Below are positions 17,136-26,185 of a DNA stretch of 40,626 bases, piece after piece. Position 1 is the first letter of the stretch. Every line of letters starts with the position of its first letter. Location: positions 1 through 40,626 of the forward strand of contig NZ_JAKSDZ010000027.1 in assembly GCF_023509475.1 (NCBI RefSeq), given 5' to 3'. The notes beneath the pieces are model-generated. The model was given only the letters and a program-made list of their open reading frames with translations. It had not been told where the DNA came from and made no database searches. The DNA is from Aestuariirhabdus haliotis. GTDB taxonomy: Bacteria > Pseudomonadota > Gammaproteobacteria > Pseudomonadales > Aestuariirhabdaceae. A program made the position numbers and the translations under genes.

Positions 17136-18099
17136 CTTTTAATTCCTCGCTTAACTGAAACACTGCCATCGCATAGAGGGTGCTGTGATTATAACGGGTG
17201 ATAACATACAGGTTATGCATGCCCACCCAGAATTCGCTGCCATGTTCTCCCTGCAGTTTAATACCTCGAACCTTATCGTCGGAAGTCGGCAACTCGAGGG
17301 GTTCCCAGCCCAGCGACTGCAACTGGCTTAAGGCTTGCCCCGGTTTCAGGTTATCACTTACCCCGTCGGCGTATTGCTGGCCACTGACTCGGGCACGGGT
17401 CACCACAGGATCTCCCTGCTTCCAGCCGTGGCGGCGGAAATAGTTCGCCACGCTACCGATTGCATCGACGGGGTTGTTCCAGATGTCAATCTGCCCGTCC
17501 TGGTCAAAATCCACCGCATAAGCTCGAAAGCTGCTGGGAATAAATTGTGGAAAGCCCATGGCTCCCGCATAGGAACCGGTCAAATCCAGGGGATCAAACT
17601 GCTGCTCACGACTGAGCAACAAAAACTCTTTCAGCTGTTTGCGGAAAAACTTCTTACGCGGTTCATAATCGAAACCCAGTGTGGAAAGCGCATCCACAAC
17701 CCGGTATTTGCCTCGGTGTTTACCGTAAAAGGTCTCGACACCAATAATGGCAACAATGATTTCAGCCGGAACGCCGTATTCCTGTTCCGCACGCGCCAGG
17801 CTTTCTTCATGCTCTTGCCAGAAAGCCAGCCCAGCTTTGGTCCGGCGAGGTGTCACAAAAATCTGGCGATACTCATGCCAGGTTTTGGTCCGCTCGGCAG
17901 GTCGCGCAATAGCATCGAGTATCGATTGCTGGCGTGCAGCCGAATTAAAAACACGCTTCAGCACCTCAGGATCATACTGGTGCTCTTGCACCATCTCCTC
18001 GATAAGTTTTTCTGCGTCCTTTGAATCTTGATAGTCAGCGGCAAGCACAGCATTCGCCATGAGGCTCAATGCTACCCCCAGTACAGGCCAAAATCTCAT
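17116..18099 (-). CDS. mltB: Lytic murein transglycosylase B, soluble type
   Basis: Cleaves peptidoglycan between N-acetylmuramic acid and N-acetylglucosamine, forming 1,6-anhydro ends. It has 327 residues in a single GH103-type domain. The catalytic glutamate is E122 in IIGVETFYGKH. Further family motifs are SYAGAMGFPQFIPSSFRAYAVDFD and DAIGSVANYFRRHGW. The signal peptide (residues 1-21, MANAVLA-A) has no lipobox cysteine, unlike E. coli MltB, so the protein is predicted to be soluble in the periplasm. It is followed by rlpA with a 20-bp overlap. Confidence 0.94.
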   Translation of the reverse strand: MRFWPVLGVALSLMANAVLAADYQDSKDAEKLIEEMVQEHQYDPEVLKRVFNSAARQQSILDAIARPAERTKTWHEYRQIFVTPRRTKAGLAFWQEHEESLARAEQEYGVPAEIIVAIIGVETFYGKHRGKYRVVDALSTLGFDYEPRKKFFRKQLKEFLLLSREQQFDPLDLTGSYAGAMGFPQFIPSSFRAYAVDFDQDGQIDIWNNPVDAIGSVANYFRRHGWKQGDPVVTRARVSGQQYADGVSDNLKPGQALSQLQSLGWEPLELPTSDDKVRGIKLQGEHGSEFWVGMHNLYVITRYNHSTLYAMAVFQLSEELKDAMPRQ

Positions 18100-18176
18100 T
18101 ATGGGTCAATCCTCCATTGATTGGTGACAAACATCCTATCGCTACACGTTGTCAGATAAACACCGGCAGGGCAACC

Positions 18177-19319
18177 TTATCCTCGCCCCAGCCAACTGCG
18201 ATGGGAATGCACCGACATCAGCACACCAAAGCCTGCCAAGAGGGTAACCACCGAGGTTCCTCCACGACTGACTAATGGCAACGGAACGCCAACCACCGGC
18301 AGCAAACCACTCACCATACCGATATTGACAAATACGTAGACAAAGAAAGTCAGCGTAATACTCCCCGCCAATAATTTTCCAAACAGCGTTTGTGCATTCA
18401 TGGCAATAAAAAGGCCGCGACCGATGATCGCCACGTACAGCGCCAGCAACAGCAAAACCCCCACCAAACCAAACTCTTCAGCAAATACCGCGATAATAAA
18501 ATCGGTATGGCTCTCGGGCAGGAAATCAAGCTGGGACTGAGTGCCACCAAACCAGCCTTTACCGTAAATACCGCCAGAACCAATCGCCACCTTTGACTGA
18601 ATAATATTCCAGCCAGCTCCCCAGGGATCACTTTCCGGGTTGAGGAACGTCAGCACCCGCTGCTTTTGATAATCACGCATCAGGAACTGCCACATACCCC
18701 AGGCAAACGGCAGTGCCGCCAGTACGGCTCCAAAAATTACGCGCCATTGCAAACCCGCCAGAAACAGGACAAACAAACCCGATGCAGCAATTAATAACGA
18801 GGTGCCGAGGTCCGGTTGCTTGGCAATTAACAGCACCGGCAAAAATATCAAGCCCATGGCGATCAACAGGTGTCGAAAGCTGGGAGGCAAGACTCGTCGC
18901 GACAGGTACCAGGCCACCACCATCGGCATAACCAGTTTCATCAGCTCCGACGGCTGAAAACGAAACCCGGGTAACGCCAGCCAACGCTGCGCTCCCTTCG
19001 CCCCCGTACCGGACAACAGAACGGCAACCAACAGCCCCACCCCCAGCAAGTATACCCAGGGCGACCAACGCTCAAAGATCCGCGGGGGAATATTGGCAAT
19101 GACGATCATGCCGGCAAGGCCCACCGCGATATAAACCGCCTGCCGCCCCACCAGGGAAAGGTTTTGTCCACCAGCGCTGTAGAGCACCAGCAATCCGGTT
19201 CCGGTCAGCAATAACAACAGACCCAGCAGGATCGGGTCCAGGCGCAACCAAAACACGGTGCGACTCTGCATATTTTCTTCGCTAAGGGGTAACTGGCGTT
19301 CAAAATCCTGCAGACTCAT
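18177..19319 (-). CDS. rodA: Peptidoglycan glycosyltransferase RodA
   Basis: A SEDS-family polymerase that works with PBP2 in the elongasome. It has 380 residues and about ten membrane segments. Typical motifs are FRFQPSELMKL, LLIAKQPDLGTSLL and, near the C-terminus, GMVSGLLPVVGVPLPLVSRGG. It starts in an ATGA overlap with the stop of mrdA, so the two partner proteins are translationally coupled. A 77-bp gap separates it from mltB. Confidence 0.97.
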   Translation of the reverse strand: MSLQDFERQLPLSEENMQSRTVFWLRLDPILLGLLLLLTGTGLLVLYSAGGQNLSLVGRQAVYIAVGLAGMIVIANIPPRIFERWSPWVYLLGVGLLVAVLLSGTGAKGAQRWLALPGFRFQPSELMKLVMPMVVAWYLSRRVLPPSFRHLLIAMGLIFLPVLLIAKQPDLGTSLLIAASGLFVLFLAGLQWRVIFGAVLAALPFAWGMWQFLMRDYQKQRVLTFLNPESDPWGAGWNIIQSKVAIGSGGIYGKGWFGGTQSQLDFLPESHTDFIIAVFAEEFGLVGVLLLLALYVAIIGRGLFIAMNAQTLFGKLLAGSITLTFFVYVFVNIGMVSGLLPVVGVPLPLVSRGGTSVVTLLAGFGVLMSVHSHRSWLGRG

Positions 19320-21187
19320 GGGCTCTTACCACTCTTGGCGATTGCGGCTTCCAGGCGCGGCAACAGATAAGCATCGATTACTTTTCGCGCTACCGGCGCC
19401 GCCGCACTACTGCCACTGCCACCATTCTCGATCACAACAGCGACCGCAATTTGCGGGTTCTCGACGGGTGCAAAGCCAACAAAAAGCGCGTGATCGCGAT
19501 TCCTTTCTGCCACTTTTTCCTCATCGTATTCCTCATCCTGTTTAATCCCGACCAACTGCGCGGTACCGGTCTTTCCGGCCATCTGATACTTGATGTCTCG
19601 CCCGATTCGATAATGAGCCGTGCCTCGAGGATGATGCACTACCTTGCGCATCGCCTCGATAGCAAAGTCCCAGGAGCTCTCGTTTTTCAGCTCGACATCC
19701 ATCAGCTGGGGTTTCACCTGCAGCTCGAAGGAGGGATCGGCCGACTTAAGCAGCTGGGGCCGAATCCATTTACCCCGATTCGCGATCACTGAAGTCGAAG
19801 CCGCCAGTTGCAAAGGCGTTGCCAGCATATAGCCCTGACCAATCCCCGTGATCAGGGTTTCACCGGGATACCAGGGTCGCCCGCGGGCGCCACGCTTCCA
19901 TTCCCGGGAAGGCATCAAACCAGGACGCTCCTCCGATATATCCCTGCCTACCCGCAGGCCTAACCCGAAAGCTGACAGATATTCGTGCATATTATCGATA
20001 CCCAACTTAAGGGCGAGATCGTAAAAATAGGTGTCATTGGAATACATAACGGCGCGTTCGAGATTGACCTTGCCATGGCCTTCCCGCTTCCAGTTGCGGT
20101 ACAGGCGTTCTTCACCCGGCAACTGGTACCAGCCGGGATCAAAAATGGTAAACCCTGTATGGGTGACACCACTGTCCAAGCCCGCGATAGCAACCATGGG
20201 TTTGATCGTCGAGGCCGGCGGATACTCACCCAAGGAGGCACGGTTATAGAGCGGCCGATCATCATTATCACGCAACAGGCTGTAATCTTTACTAGCGATG
20301 CCCGTAACAAATAAATTGGGGTCGTACGATGGCGTACTGGCCATCACCAGCACGCCACCGGTACGAGTATCGACCGCAACCACGGCTCCCCGCCGCTCCC
20401 CCAGAGCATCGATCGCGACTTGCTGCAGGGCGATATCCAGATACAGGGTAATGTCGCTGCCGGGCTCGGGATCACGCTGGTTAAGCACCCGCAGCACGCG
20501 CCCCCGGGCATTGGTTTCCACTTCCTGGAAGCCCGCTTTGCCCAACAGCTGGGATTCGTAAAAACGTTCGATACCGATTTTGCCGATAGTTCGTGTGCCA
20601 CTGTAGGCATCCGCATCCAGGCGGCTCAGTTCCCGCTCGTTAATGCTGCCAACATAACCGACCGAGTGAGCAAAGTTCTCCCCGTTGGGGTAGTAACGCA
20701 CCAACTGGGCCTGCACCTCGACCCCGGGCAGACGGTGTTCATTGACCGAAATACGCGCAATCTCGTCTTCTTGTAACCGGTATTTGAGAGGAACGGCTTC
20801 GAAGGGCCGGCTCTGGCGCGCCAGCTTCCTGTACTTCGCCACCTGTTCAGCGTTGATGGTCAGCAGCTCGCCCAAACTGGAAAGCGTGGCGTCCAGATCC
20901 TCAATACGTTCCTTGATCAGCACCAGGGTATAACTGGGCTTGTTTTCCGCCAGCAATTTGCCGTTGGTGTCGTAGATCAACCCTCGTGTCGGCGGCAGCG
21001 ACTGCAGGTGAATACGGTTTTCGTCAGACTTGGTACTCAGCTGGGCGTGCTGCACCACTTGCAGGTTGATCATTCGCACCACCAGCACACTAACCAACAC
21101 CAGCACGACGAACAGGCACAGCAATAGGCGCGAGGTAAAAACCCGTGCTTCGCCTCGAGTATCTTTAATCGCAATCGGTCCGGCCAT
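19316..21187 (-). CDS. mrdA: Penicillin-binding protein 2
   Basis: The class B PBP transpeptidase of rod-shape elongation. It has 623 residues from ATG 21187, which has AGGA 5 bases upstream; an upstream extension of the frame lies in the rlmH end and is rejected. A single membrane helix is at about 18-40. The pedestal/dimerisation domain runs to about 230, then the transpeptidase domain has S326-x2-K329 (STIK), S383-N-D and K539-T-G. It lies 10 bp after rlmH and overlaps rodA. Confidence 0.97.
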   Translation of the reverse strand: MAGPIAIKDTRGEARVFTSRLLLCLFVVLVLVSVLVVRMINLQVVQHAQLSTKSDENRIHLQSLPPTRGLIYDTNGKLLAENKPSYTLVLIKERIEDLDATLSSLGELLTINAEQVAKYRKLARQSRPFEAVPLKYRLQEDEIARISVNEHRLPGVEVQAQLVRYYPNGENFAHSVGYVGSINERELSRLDADAYSGTRTIGKIGIERFYESQLLGKAGFQEVETNARGRVLRVLNQRDPEPGSDITLYLDIALQQVAIDALGERRGAVVAVDTRTGGVLVMASTPSYDPNLFVTGIASKDYSLLRDNDDRPLYNRASLGEYPPASTIKPMVAIAGLDSGVTHTGFTIFDPGWYQLPGEERLYRNWKREGHGKVNLERAVMYSNDTYFYDLALKLGIDNMHEYLSAFGLGLRVGRDISEERPGLMPSREWKRGARGRPWYPGETLITGIGQGYMLATPLQLAASTSVIANRGKWIRPQLLKSADPSFELQVKPQLMDVELKNESSWDFAIEAMRKVVHHPRGTAHYRIGRDIKYQMAGKTGTAQLVGIKQDEEYDEEKVAERNRDHALFVGFAPVENPQIAVAVVIENGGSGSSAAAPVARKVIDAYLLPRLEAAIAKSGKSP

Positions 21188-21197
21188 GGAGTTCCTG

Positions 21198-21665
21198 TCA
21201 GCGGTGGTAAGGGTGGTTACTGAGGATGCTCCAGGCACGATAAAGCTGCTCGGAAAGCAGCACACGGACCAGGGGATGAGGTAAAGTCAGTGGTGACAAT
21301 GACCATTTTTGATCGGCCCTGGCGACGCACTCAGGAGCCAGGCCCTCGGGCCCTCCGACCAGTAAACTGACGTGACGGCCGTCCATACGCCAGCTCTGCA
21401 TCTGCTCGGCAAGTTGCTCTGTACTCCAGGAGCGTCCGCCAACTTCCAGGGCAATCACCCGATCGCCGCTGCCAATAGCTGCCAGCATAAGCTCACCTTC
21501 CTTACGTTGGGCTCGCTTCACGTCGGCGCCTTTGGTGCGTTTGCCCAGAGGAATTTCGACGCACTCCAACGCGCATTCCGCCGGCAAACGCTTGGCGTAT
21601 TCTTTATAACCCGCCTGTACCCAATCGGGCATACGGGTACCAACGGCGATCAATCGAATGCGCAT
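21198..21665 (-). CDS. rlmH: 23S rRNA pseudouridine-1915 N3-methyltransferase RlmH
   Basis: A SPOUT-class methyltransferase acting on pseudouridine 1915 of 23S rRNA in assembled 70S ribosomes. It has 155 residues, standard for the family. Motifs include MRIRLIAVG at the N-terminus, LLVGGPEG (AdoMet knot) and the C-terminal [23 protein letters not shown] followed by HPYHR. It begins 6 bp after the rsfS stop and is followed by mrdA. Confidence 0.97.
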   Translation of the reverse strand: MRIRLIAVGTRMPDWVQAGYKEYAKRLPAECALECVEIPLGKRTKGADVKRAQRKEGELMLAAIGSGDRVIALEVGGRSWSTEQLAEQMQSWRMDGRHVSLLVGGPEGLAPECVARADQKWSLSPLTLPHPLVRVLLSEQLYRAWSILSNHPYHR

Positions 21666-21671
21666 TAACGC

Positions 21672-22025
21672 TTAGGAATCCTGTTCGTCAATCTGCTGCT
21701 GGTGCGAGCCTTCCCACAGCCGCTCCAGATCATAGAACTGACGAGTTGCCGGTAACATCACATGCACGACGACCTCGTCCAGATCCACCAGCACCCATTC
21801 GCTACCAGCTTCGCCTTCGCTGCCCAGGGGTTGAATGCCCTGCTGTTTCATATCAACGACGACCGCATCGGCCAGGGATTTCACATGACGGTTCGAGGTA
21901 CCGCTAACAATGATCATATAGTCAGTGATATCGGTCAGCTCGCGCACATCGAGGCAGCTGATCTCTTTGCCTTTCATATTTTCCAGGGATTCAATCACCA
22001 GGTCTTTCAGTTGTTCAGATTGCAT
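21672..22025 (-). CDS. rsfS: Ribosomal silencing factor RsfS
   Basis: Binds ribosomal protein L14 and blocks subunit joining in stationary phase. It has 117 residues. The DUF143 signature is visible in DVRELTDITDYMIIVSGTSNRHVKSLADAV and SEWVLVDLDEVVVHVM. In relatives nadD normally sits directly upstream; here the gene upstream is proA, only 44 bp away. Confidence 0.97.
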   Translation of the reverse strand: MQSEQLKDLVIESLENMKGKEISCLDVRELTDITDYMIIVSGTSNRHVKSLADAVVVDMKQQGIQPLGSEGEAGSEWVLVDLDEVVVHVMLPATRQFYDLERLWEGSHQQQIDEQDS

Positions 22026-22069
22026 GTAGGGAAAAATTCTCTCCGTTAGGGTAAAAGTTCGTGGTTGGC

Positions 22070-23326
22070 TTACTGGCGAATGTGGCCATCGCCAAACACG
22101 ACATATTTTTCAGATGTCAGCCCTTCCAGACCAACCGGGCCGCGAGCATGGATCTTATCGGTCGAGATGCCGATTTCAGCTCCCAGACCGTACTCGAAAC
22201 CATCGGCAAAGCGGGTCGAGGCGTTGACCATGACCGAGGCGGAGTCCACTTCGGTCAAGAAACGACGCGCCTTGCTGAAATCTTCACTGACAATGGCATC
22301 GGTATGGTGAGAGCCGTATCGATTGATATGTTCGATCGCCTCATCCATATCGCTGACCACTTTAACGGCCAGCACCGGCGCCAGATATTCGGTAGACCAG
22401 TCATCTTCACTAGCCGCTACGGCTGCACTTAACAGTTCGCAAGTACGAGGGCAGCCCCTCAATTCAACCCCATGAGTTGCATAAGCTGCGGCCAACTCAG
22501 GCAAAATCGCTGCCGCCACCGCTTCAGCCACCAGCAGGGTTTCCATGGTATTGCAGGTGCCGTAGCGTTGGGTCTTGGCATTGACGGCAATTTTCATGGC
22601 CTTGCCAGCATCCGACTGGTCATCGATATAGACATGGCAGATGCCATCGAGATGCTTGATGACGGCAACCCGGGCATCCCGGCTAATACGCTCAATCAGG
22701 CCCTTTCCGCCTCGTGGCACAATGACATCGACGTACTCGGACATAGTGATCAATTCACCCACCGCCGCTCGATCGGTGGTTTCCACGACCTGAACGGTAT
22801 CCTGAGGCAAGCCGGCGCTCTCCAGTCCCTGGCGCACGCAAGCGGCGATCGCCTGGTTGGAATGAATGGCTTCGGAGCCGCCGCGCAAAATGGTGGCATT
22901 GGCCGACTTCAGACACAGGCTCGCCGCTTCTACGGTCACGTTCGGGCGAGATTCATAAATAATACCGACCACCCCCAGGGGCACCCGCATCTTGCCGACC
23001 TGAATACCACTGGGCACATAGCGCATATCGTTGATACCACCCACGGGATCGGGCAGCGCGGCAACCTGTTTTAGCCCTTCGATCATGGCATCGATACGGG
23101 CCGGCGTCAGTTCCAACCGGTCCAGCATGGCCGCATCCAGACCCTTGGCTCGGCCCGCTTCGAGATCTTTCTGGTTACACTGGGCCAGCTCATCGCGAGA
23201 CGTGTCGAGCGCTTCTGCGGTTGCCAACAAGGCCGTATTTTTTTGCGCCGTGGTCGCCTTGACGATCTCACGAGACGCGGCTCTGGCACGACGCCCCACC
23301 TGCGCCATGTAATCTTTTACATCCAT
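22070..23326 (-). CDS. proA: Gamma-glutamyl phosphate reductase
   Basis: The second enzyme of proline biosynthesis, reducing gamma-glutamyl phosphate with NADPH to the semialdehyde. It has 418 residues and an aldehyde-dehydrogenase fold. The catalytic cysteine lies in the segment [24 protein letters not shown] and [24 protein letters not shown] are further signatures. It is first in the minus-strand block that continues to lipA and is divergent from the dedA-like gene, with 78 bp between starts. Confidence 0.97.
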   Translation of the reverse strand: MDVKDYMAQVGRRARAASREIVKATTAQKNTALLATAEALDTSRDELAQCNQKDLEAGRAKGLDAAMLDRLELTPARIDAMIEGLKQVAALPDPVGGINDMRYVPSGIQVGKMRVPLGVVGIIYESRPNVTVEAASLCLKSANATILRGGSEAIHSNQAIAACVRQGLESAGLPQDTVQVVETTDRAAVGELITMSEYVDVIVPRGGKGLIERISRDARVAVIKHLDGICHVYIDDQSDAGKAMKIAVNAKTQRYGTCNTMETLLVAEAVAAAILPELAAAYATHGVELRGCPRTCELLSAAVAASEDDWSTEYLAPVLAVKVVSDMDEAIEHINRYGSHHTDAIVSEDFSKARRFLTEVDSASVMVNASTRFADGFEYGLGAEIGISTDKIHARGPVGLEGLTSEKYVVFGDGHIRQ

Positions 23327-23404
23327 AGGGGTTCCAGCTTGGGTTGATACCGGGGAAAATTCGCCTGATTATAACTTGCTCGCTGACTGGAGTCGCCCCC
23401 ATTC

Positions 23405-23971
23405 ATGGACCTGACATCGATTGAACCCTTGCTGGCATGGCTACGAGCTCACAGCCAATGGCTGGAGCTCGTTCTGTTCCTGACCGCCTTCGCCGAATCC
23501 CTGGCTCTGGTAGGGCTCGTATTGCCCGGCGTAGTGATGCTATTCGGCATTGCCTTGCTCGCCGCTACCGGCGGTATTTCACTGGAGATGGTGTTGATAT
23601 GGGGTTATCTGGGAGCCATTGCCGGTGACAACCTGAGCTACTTTCTGGGACGCTATTGCCATGGACCGCTGAGCCGTACCCAGCTGTTCCGCGACAACCC
23701 TCAATGGATCGACAAGGGTGAGGCGTTCTTCAATCGGCACGGCATCTTGAGTGTGGTGGTGGGTCGCTTTATCGGCCCCTTGCGCCCGATTATTCCCATG
23801 GTGGCGGGCATGATGGAGATGCCGGCCCATCGCTTTGTCACCGTCAGCCTGATATCTGGCCTCGGCTGGGCGCCCGTCTATCTGCTCCCGGGTTTTTTGG
23901 CCGGGGCAGCAGCTTCGGGACAGACGATTGAATCCCTGCAATGGTTTTATCAACTGTTCGAGTATTTTTAA
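23405..23971 (+). CDS. DedA family membrane protein
   Basis: A 188-residue polytopic inner-membrane protein. The family includes undecaprenyl-phosphate flippase candidates and proteins needed for membrane homeostasis. Visible motifs are FAESLALVGLVLPG (glutamate and PG motif of the re-entrant loop) and GRFIGPLRPIIPMVAGMMEM with the conserved arginines. Four to five hydrophobic segments are present. It is a single gene, convergent with ubiX, with 26 bp between stops. Confidence 0.9.
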   Translation: MDLTSIEPLLAWLRAHSQWLELVLFLTAFAESLALVGLVLPGVVMLFGIALLAATGGISLEMVLIWGYLGAIAGDNLSYFLGRYCHGPLSRTQLFRDNPQWIDKGEAFFNRHGILSVVVGRFIGPLRPIIPMVAGMMEMPAHRFVTVSLISGLGWAPVYLLPGFLAGAAASGQTIESLQWFYQLFEYF

Positions 23972-23997
23972 ACCAACAGCGCCCAACTGATGAGCGT

Positions 23998-24609
23998 TTA
24001 GCTTTCGGCACCCCAGCGGGGCACAAAACTTTGCTCCAGGCCTAATTGATCGAGAATACGCGCCACCACAAACTGCACCATTTCCTCCACCGTTTGCGGA
24101 CGATGATAAAAGCCCGGGCTGGCGGGCAGGATCATCGCCCCCATGCGCGTCAGGCGTAGCATGTTTTCCAGGTGCAGCTCTGAGTAAGGGGCTTCACGGG
24201 GCACCAGAATCAATTGTCGACGCTCTTTCAGCGCCACATCGGCAGCCCGTTCGATCAGGTTATTGCTGGCCCCACAGGCGATCGCTGAAAGTGTGCCGGT
24301 ACTGCAGGGACAGACCACCATCGACGCTGGCGCTCCGGAACCCGAGGCGACAGGTGCCATCCATTGCTCGCGACCATAAACCTTGACCGTCCCCGGTAGC
24401 GATTCATAACGCTCCTCGAACCAGCTCTTTAATGCCTCCGGGGCACCCGGCATCCGCAGGTCGGTTTCGGTGGCGACCACCACCTGTGCTGCTTTCGAGA
24501 TCAGGAAACTGACTTCGCAGCCCTGGGCCAATAGCTGCTCCAACAGGCAGAGACCGTACTGGGCACCCGATGCGCCGGTTAAGGCAAGTGTTACGCGCTT
24601 ATTGGCCAT
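23998..24609 (-). CDS. ubiX: Flavin prenyltransferase UbiX
   Basis: Makes prenylated FMN, the cofactor for UbiD decarboxylase in ubiquinone synthesis. It has 203 residues. Motifs: LALTGASGAQYGL (FMN loop), APASMVVCPCSTGTLSAIACGASNNLIERAADV, and RLILVPREAPYSELHLENMLRL with the conserved prenyl-phosphate contacts. It overlaps the end of mpl by 11 bp, and ubiX next to mpl is a known arrangement in pseudomonads. ubiD is not in this window. Confidence 0.97.
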   Translation of the reverse strand: MANKRVTLALTGASGAQYGLCLLEQLLAQGCEVSFLISKAAQVVVATETDLRMPGAPEALKSWFEERYESLPGTVKVYGREQWMAPVASGSGAPASMVVCPCSTGTLSAIACGASNNLIERAADVALKERRQLILVPREAPYSELHLENMLRLTRMGAMILPASPGFYHRPQTVEEMVQFVVARILDQLGLEQSFVPRWGAES

Positions 24610-25984
24610 GATCTGGATATCGCTCCTCTAAAGCCTTCTTAAGCTGGCCATGAATACCGCCAAAACCACCATTGCTCATCACCAGTATATGATCTCCGGC
24701 TCGGCTCTCCACCAGCAATCGCTCCACCAGCTGTTCGACACAATGCTCGACACTGGCGGGCACCGGACTTTCTTGCACCACCTCTTCCAGCGCCCAATCC
24801 ACCCCTTGTGGCTGGAACCAATAGACACGATCCGCCTCTCGGGTGGCGGGTGCCAGCATCGGTCGATGCACGCCCAGGCGCATGGTATTAGAGCGCGGCT
24901 CGATCACAGCGAGAATGCGCCCCTGCTGGCCAATTTTGGCTCTCAGACCTTTCAAGGTAGTGGCAATCGCGGTGGGATGGTGGGCAAAGTCGTCGTAGAC
25001 CCGAACGCCGCCGGCATCGACCACCAGCTCCATTCGACGTTTGATACCCTCGAACGCTGCCAGCGCCTGCGCGGCGATCTCCGGGGTGACGCCAACGTGA
25101 CGTGCAGCCGCTATCGCCGCCAAACCATTGGCTCGATTATGATCCCCCAACAGGTCCCATTGCACCTCTGCTACCGCATCACCTTGCAGGTAGATGCGGA
25201 AATGCCCGCCATCCCCGGTTATCGACTCGGCATACCAGGTGGCTGATGAGTCGCTCAACGACAGGGACTGCTGCTGACTCCAGCAACCCATCCCCAGAAC
25301 CTCATCCAAGGCCGCATCCTGAGCGGGTGACAAAACCAGTCCACTGGACGGGATGGTTCTTACCAAATGATGGAATTGTCGTTGTATTGCCGTCAGATCG
25401 GGGAAGATATCGGCGTGATCAAATTCAAGATTATTCAAAACCGCCGTTCTCGGCTGGTAATGGACAAATTTGGAGCGCTTGTCGAAAAAAGCACTGTCGT
25501 ATTCATCCGCCTCAATCACAAAGAAAGGGGTCTCTCCCAAACGGGCCGACACCGAAAAGTTACCCGGCACACCGCCGATCAGAAATCCCGGCGACATACC
25601 GGCGTATTCGAGAATCCAGGCCAGCATGGAACTGGTCGAGGTCTTACCATGGGTACCCGCCACCGCCAGCACCCAACGCCCCTGTAATACATGCTCCGCT
25701 AGCCATTGAGGTCCGGAACGATAGGGCAGCCCCTGATCCAGCACATGCTCCACCGCCGGATTACCCCGAGACATGGCGTTACCGATCACCACCAGATCCG
25801 GCGCGGGATCCAGTTGAGCAGGATCATAGCCTTCAATCAGCTCGATACCCTGGGCTTGCAGCTGGGTACTCATCGGCGGATAAACCTGCTGATCGGAGCC
25901 GGTAACGCGGTGCCCCTGAGCCTTAGCCAATACCGCCAGAGAGCCCATAAAGGTACCGCAGATGCCGAGTATGTGTATGTGCAT
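24599..25984 (-). CDS. mpl: UDP-N-acetylmuramate:L-alanyl-gamma-D-glutamyl-meso-diaminopimelate ligase
   Basis: A peptidoglycan-recycling ligase that attaches the recovered tripeptide to UDP-MurNAc. It has 461 residues from ATG 25984 (MHIHILGICGTFMGSLA), the family N-terminus; the frame extends upstream but is not conserved there. Mur-ligase motifs are GTHGKTSTSSMLAWILE (P-loop, about 110) and the DDFAHHPTAI segment typical of Mpl/MurC. It overlaps ubiX. Divergent from the phosphofructokinase gene. Shine-Dalgarno is weak (GGCGG). Confidence 0.96.
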   Translation of the reverse strand: MHIHILGICGTFMGSLAVLAKAQGHRVTGSDQQVYPPMSTQLQAQGIELIEGYDPAQLDPAPDLVVIGNAMSRGNPAVEHVLDQGLPYRSGPQWLAEHVLQGRWVLAVAGTHGKTSTSSMLAWILEYAGMSPGFLIGGVPGNFSVSARLGETPFFVIEADEYDSAFFDKRSKFVHYQPRTAVLNNLEFDHADIFPDLTAIQRQFHHLVRTIPSSGLVLSPAQDAALDEVLGMGCWSQQQSLSLSDSSATWYAESITGDGGHFRIYLQGDAVAEVQWDLLGDHNRANGLAAIAAARHVGVTPEIAAQALAAFEGIKRRMELVVDAGGVRVYDDFAHHPTAIATTLKGLRAKIGQQGRILAVIEPRSNTMRLGVHRPMLAPATREADRVYWFQPQGVDWALEEVVQESPVPASVEHCVEQLVERLLVESRAGDHILVMSNGGFGGIHGQLKKALEERYPDHGQ

Positions 25985-26185
25985 ATTGGAATCGCTACCG
26001 CCTGCAAAAAGAAGGAAGCCTATCATGGCTTCCTTGAGAGTCACATCCACCACTTCGCGTTCGTTCACTCACTTTCACCTCGACCACCCGCCTCACCAAC
26101 GCCGGCGGGCAATCCCCTTATGCAAACCGGGTTATTTTCGAGTATGATTCGCCCCCATCGAAGCCAATCCTGCAGGAGCATCCTG

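Noticed and set aside
22472-23074. 200-residue plus-strand frame inside proA
   Set aside because: Antisense to proA, with no start signal or recognisable domain.
25102-25905. 267-residue plus-strand frame inside mpl
   Set aside because: Antisense to mpl and rich in Pro/Arg, as expected for a shadow frame in GC-rich DNA.
25706-26185. N-terminal extension of the phosphofructokinase frame
   Set aside because: It runs antisense to mpl; ATG 26186 has its own Shine-Dalgarno and fits the family N-terminus.
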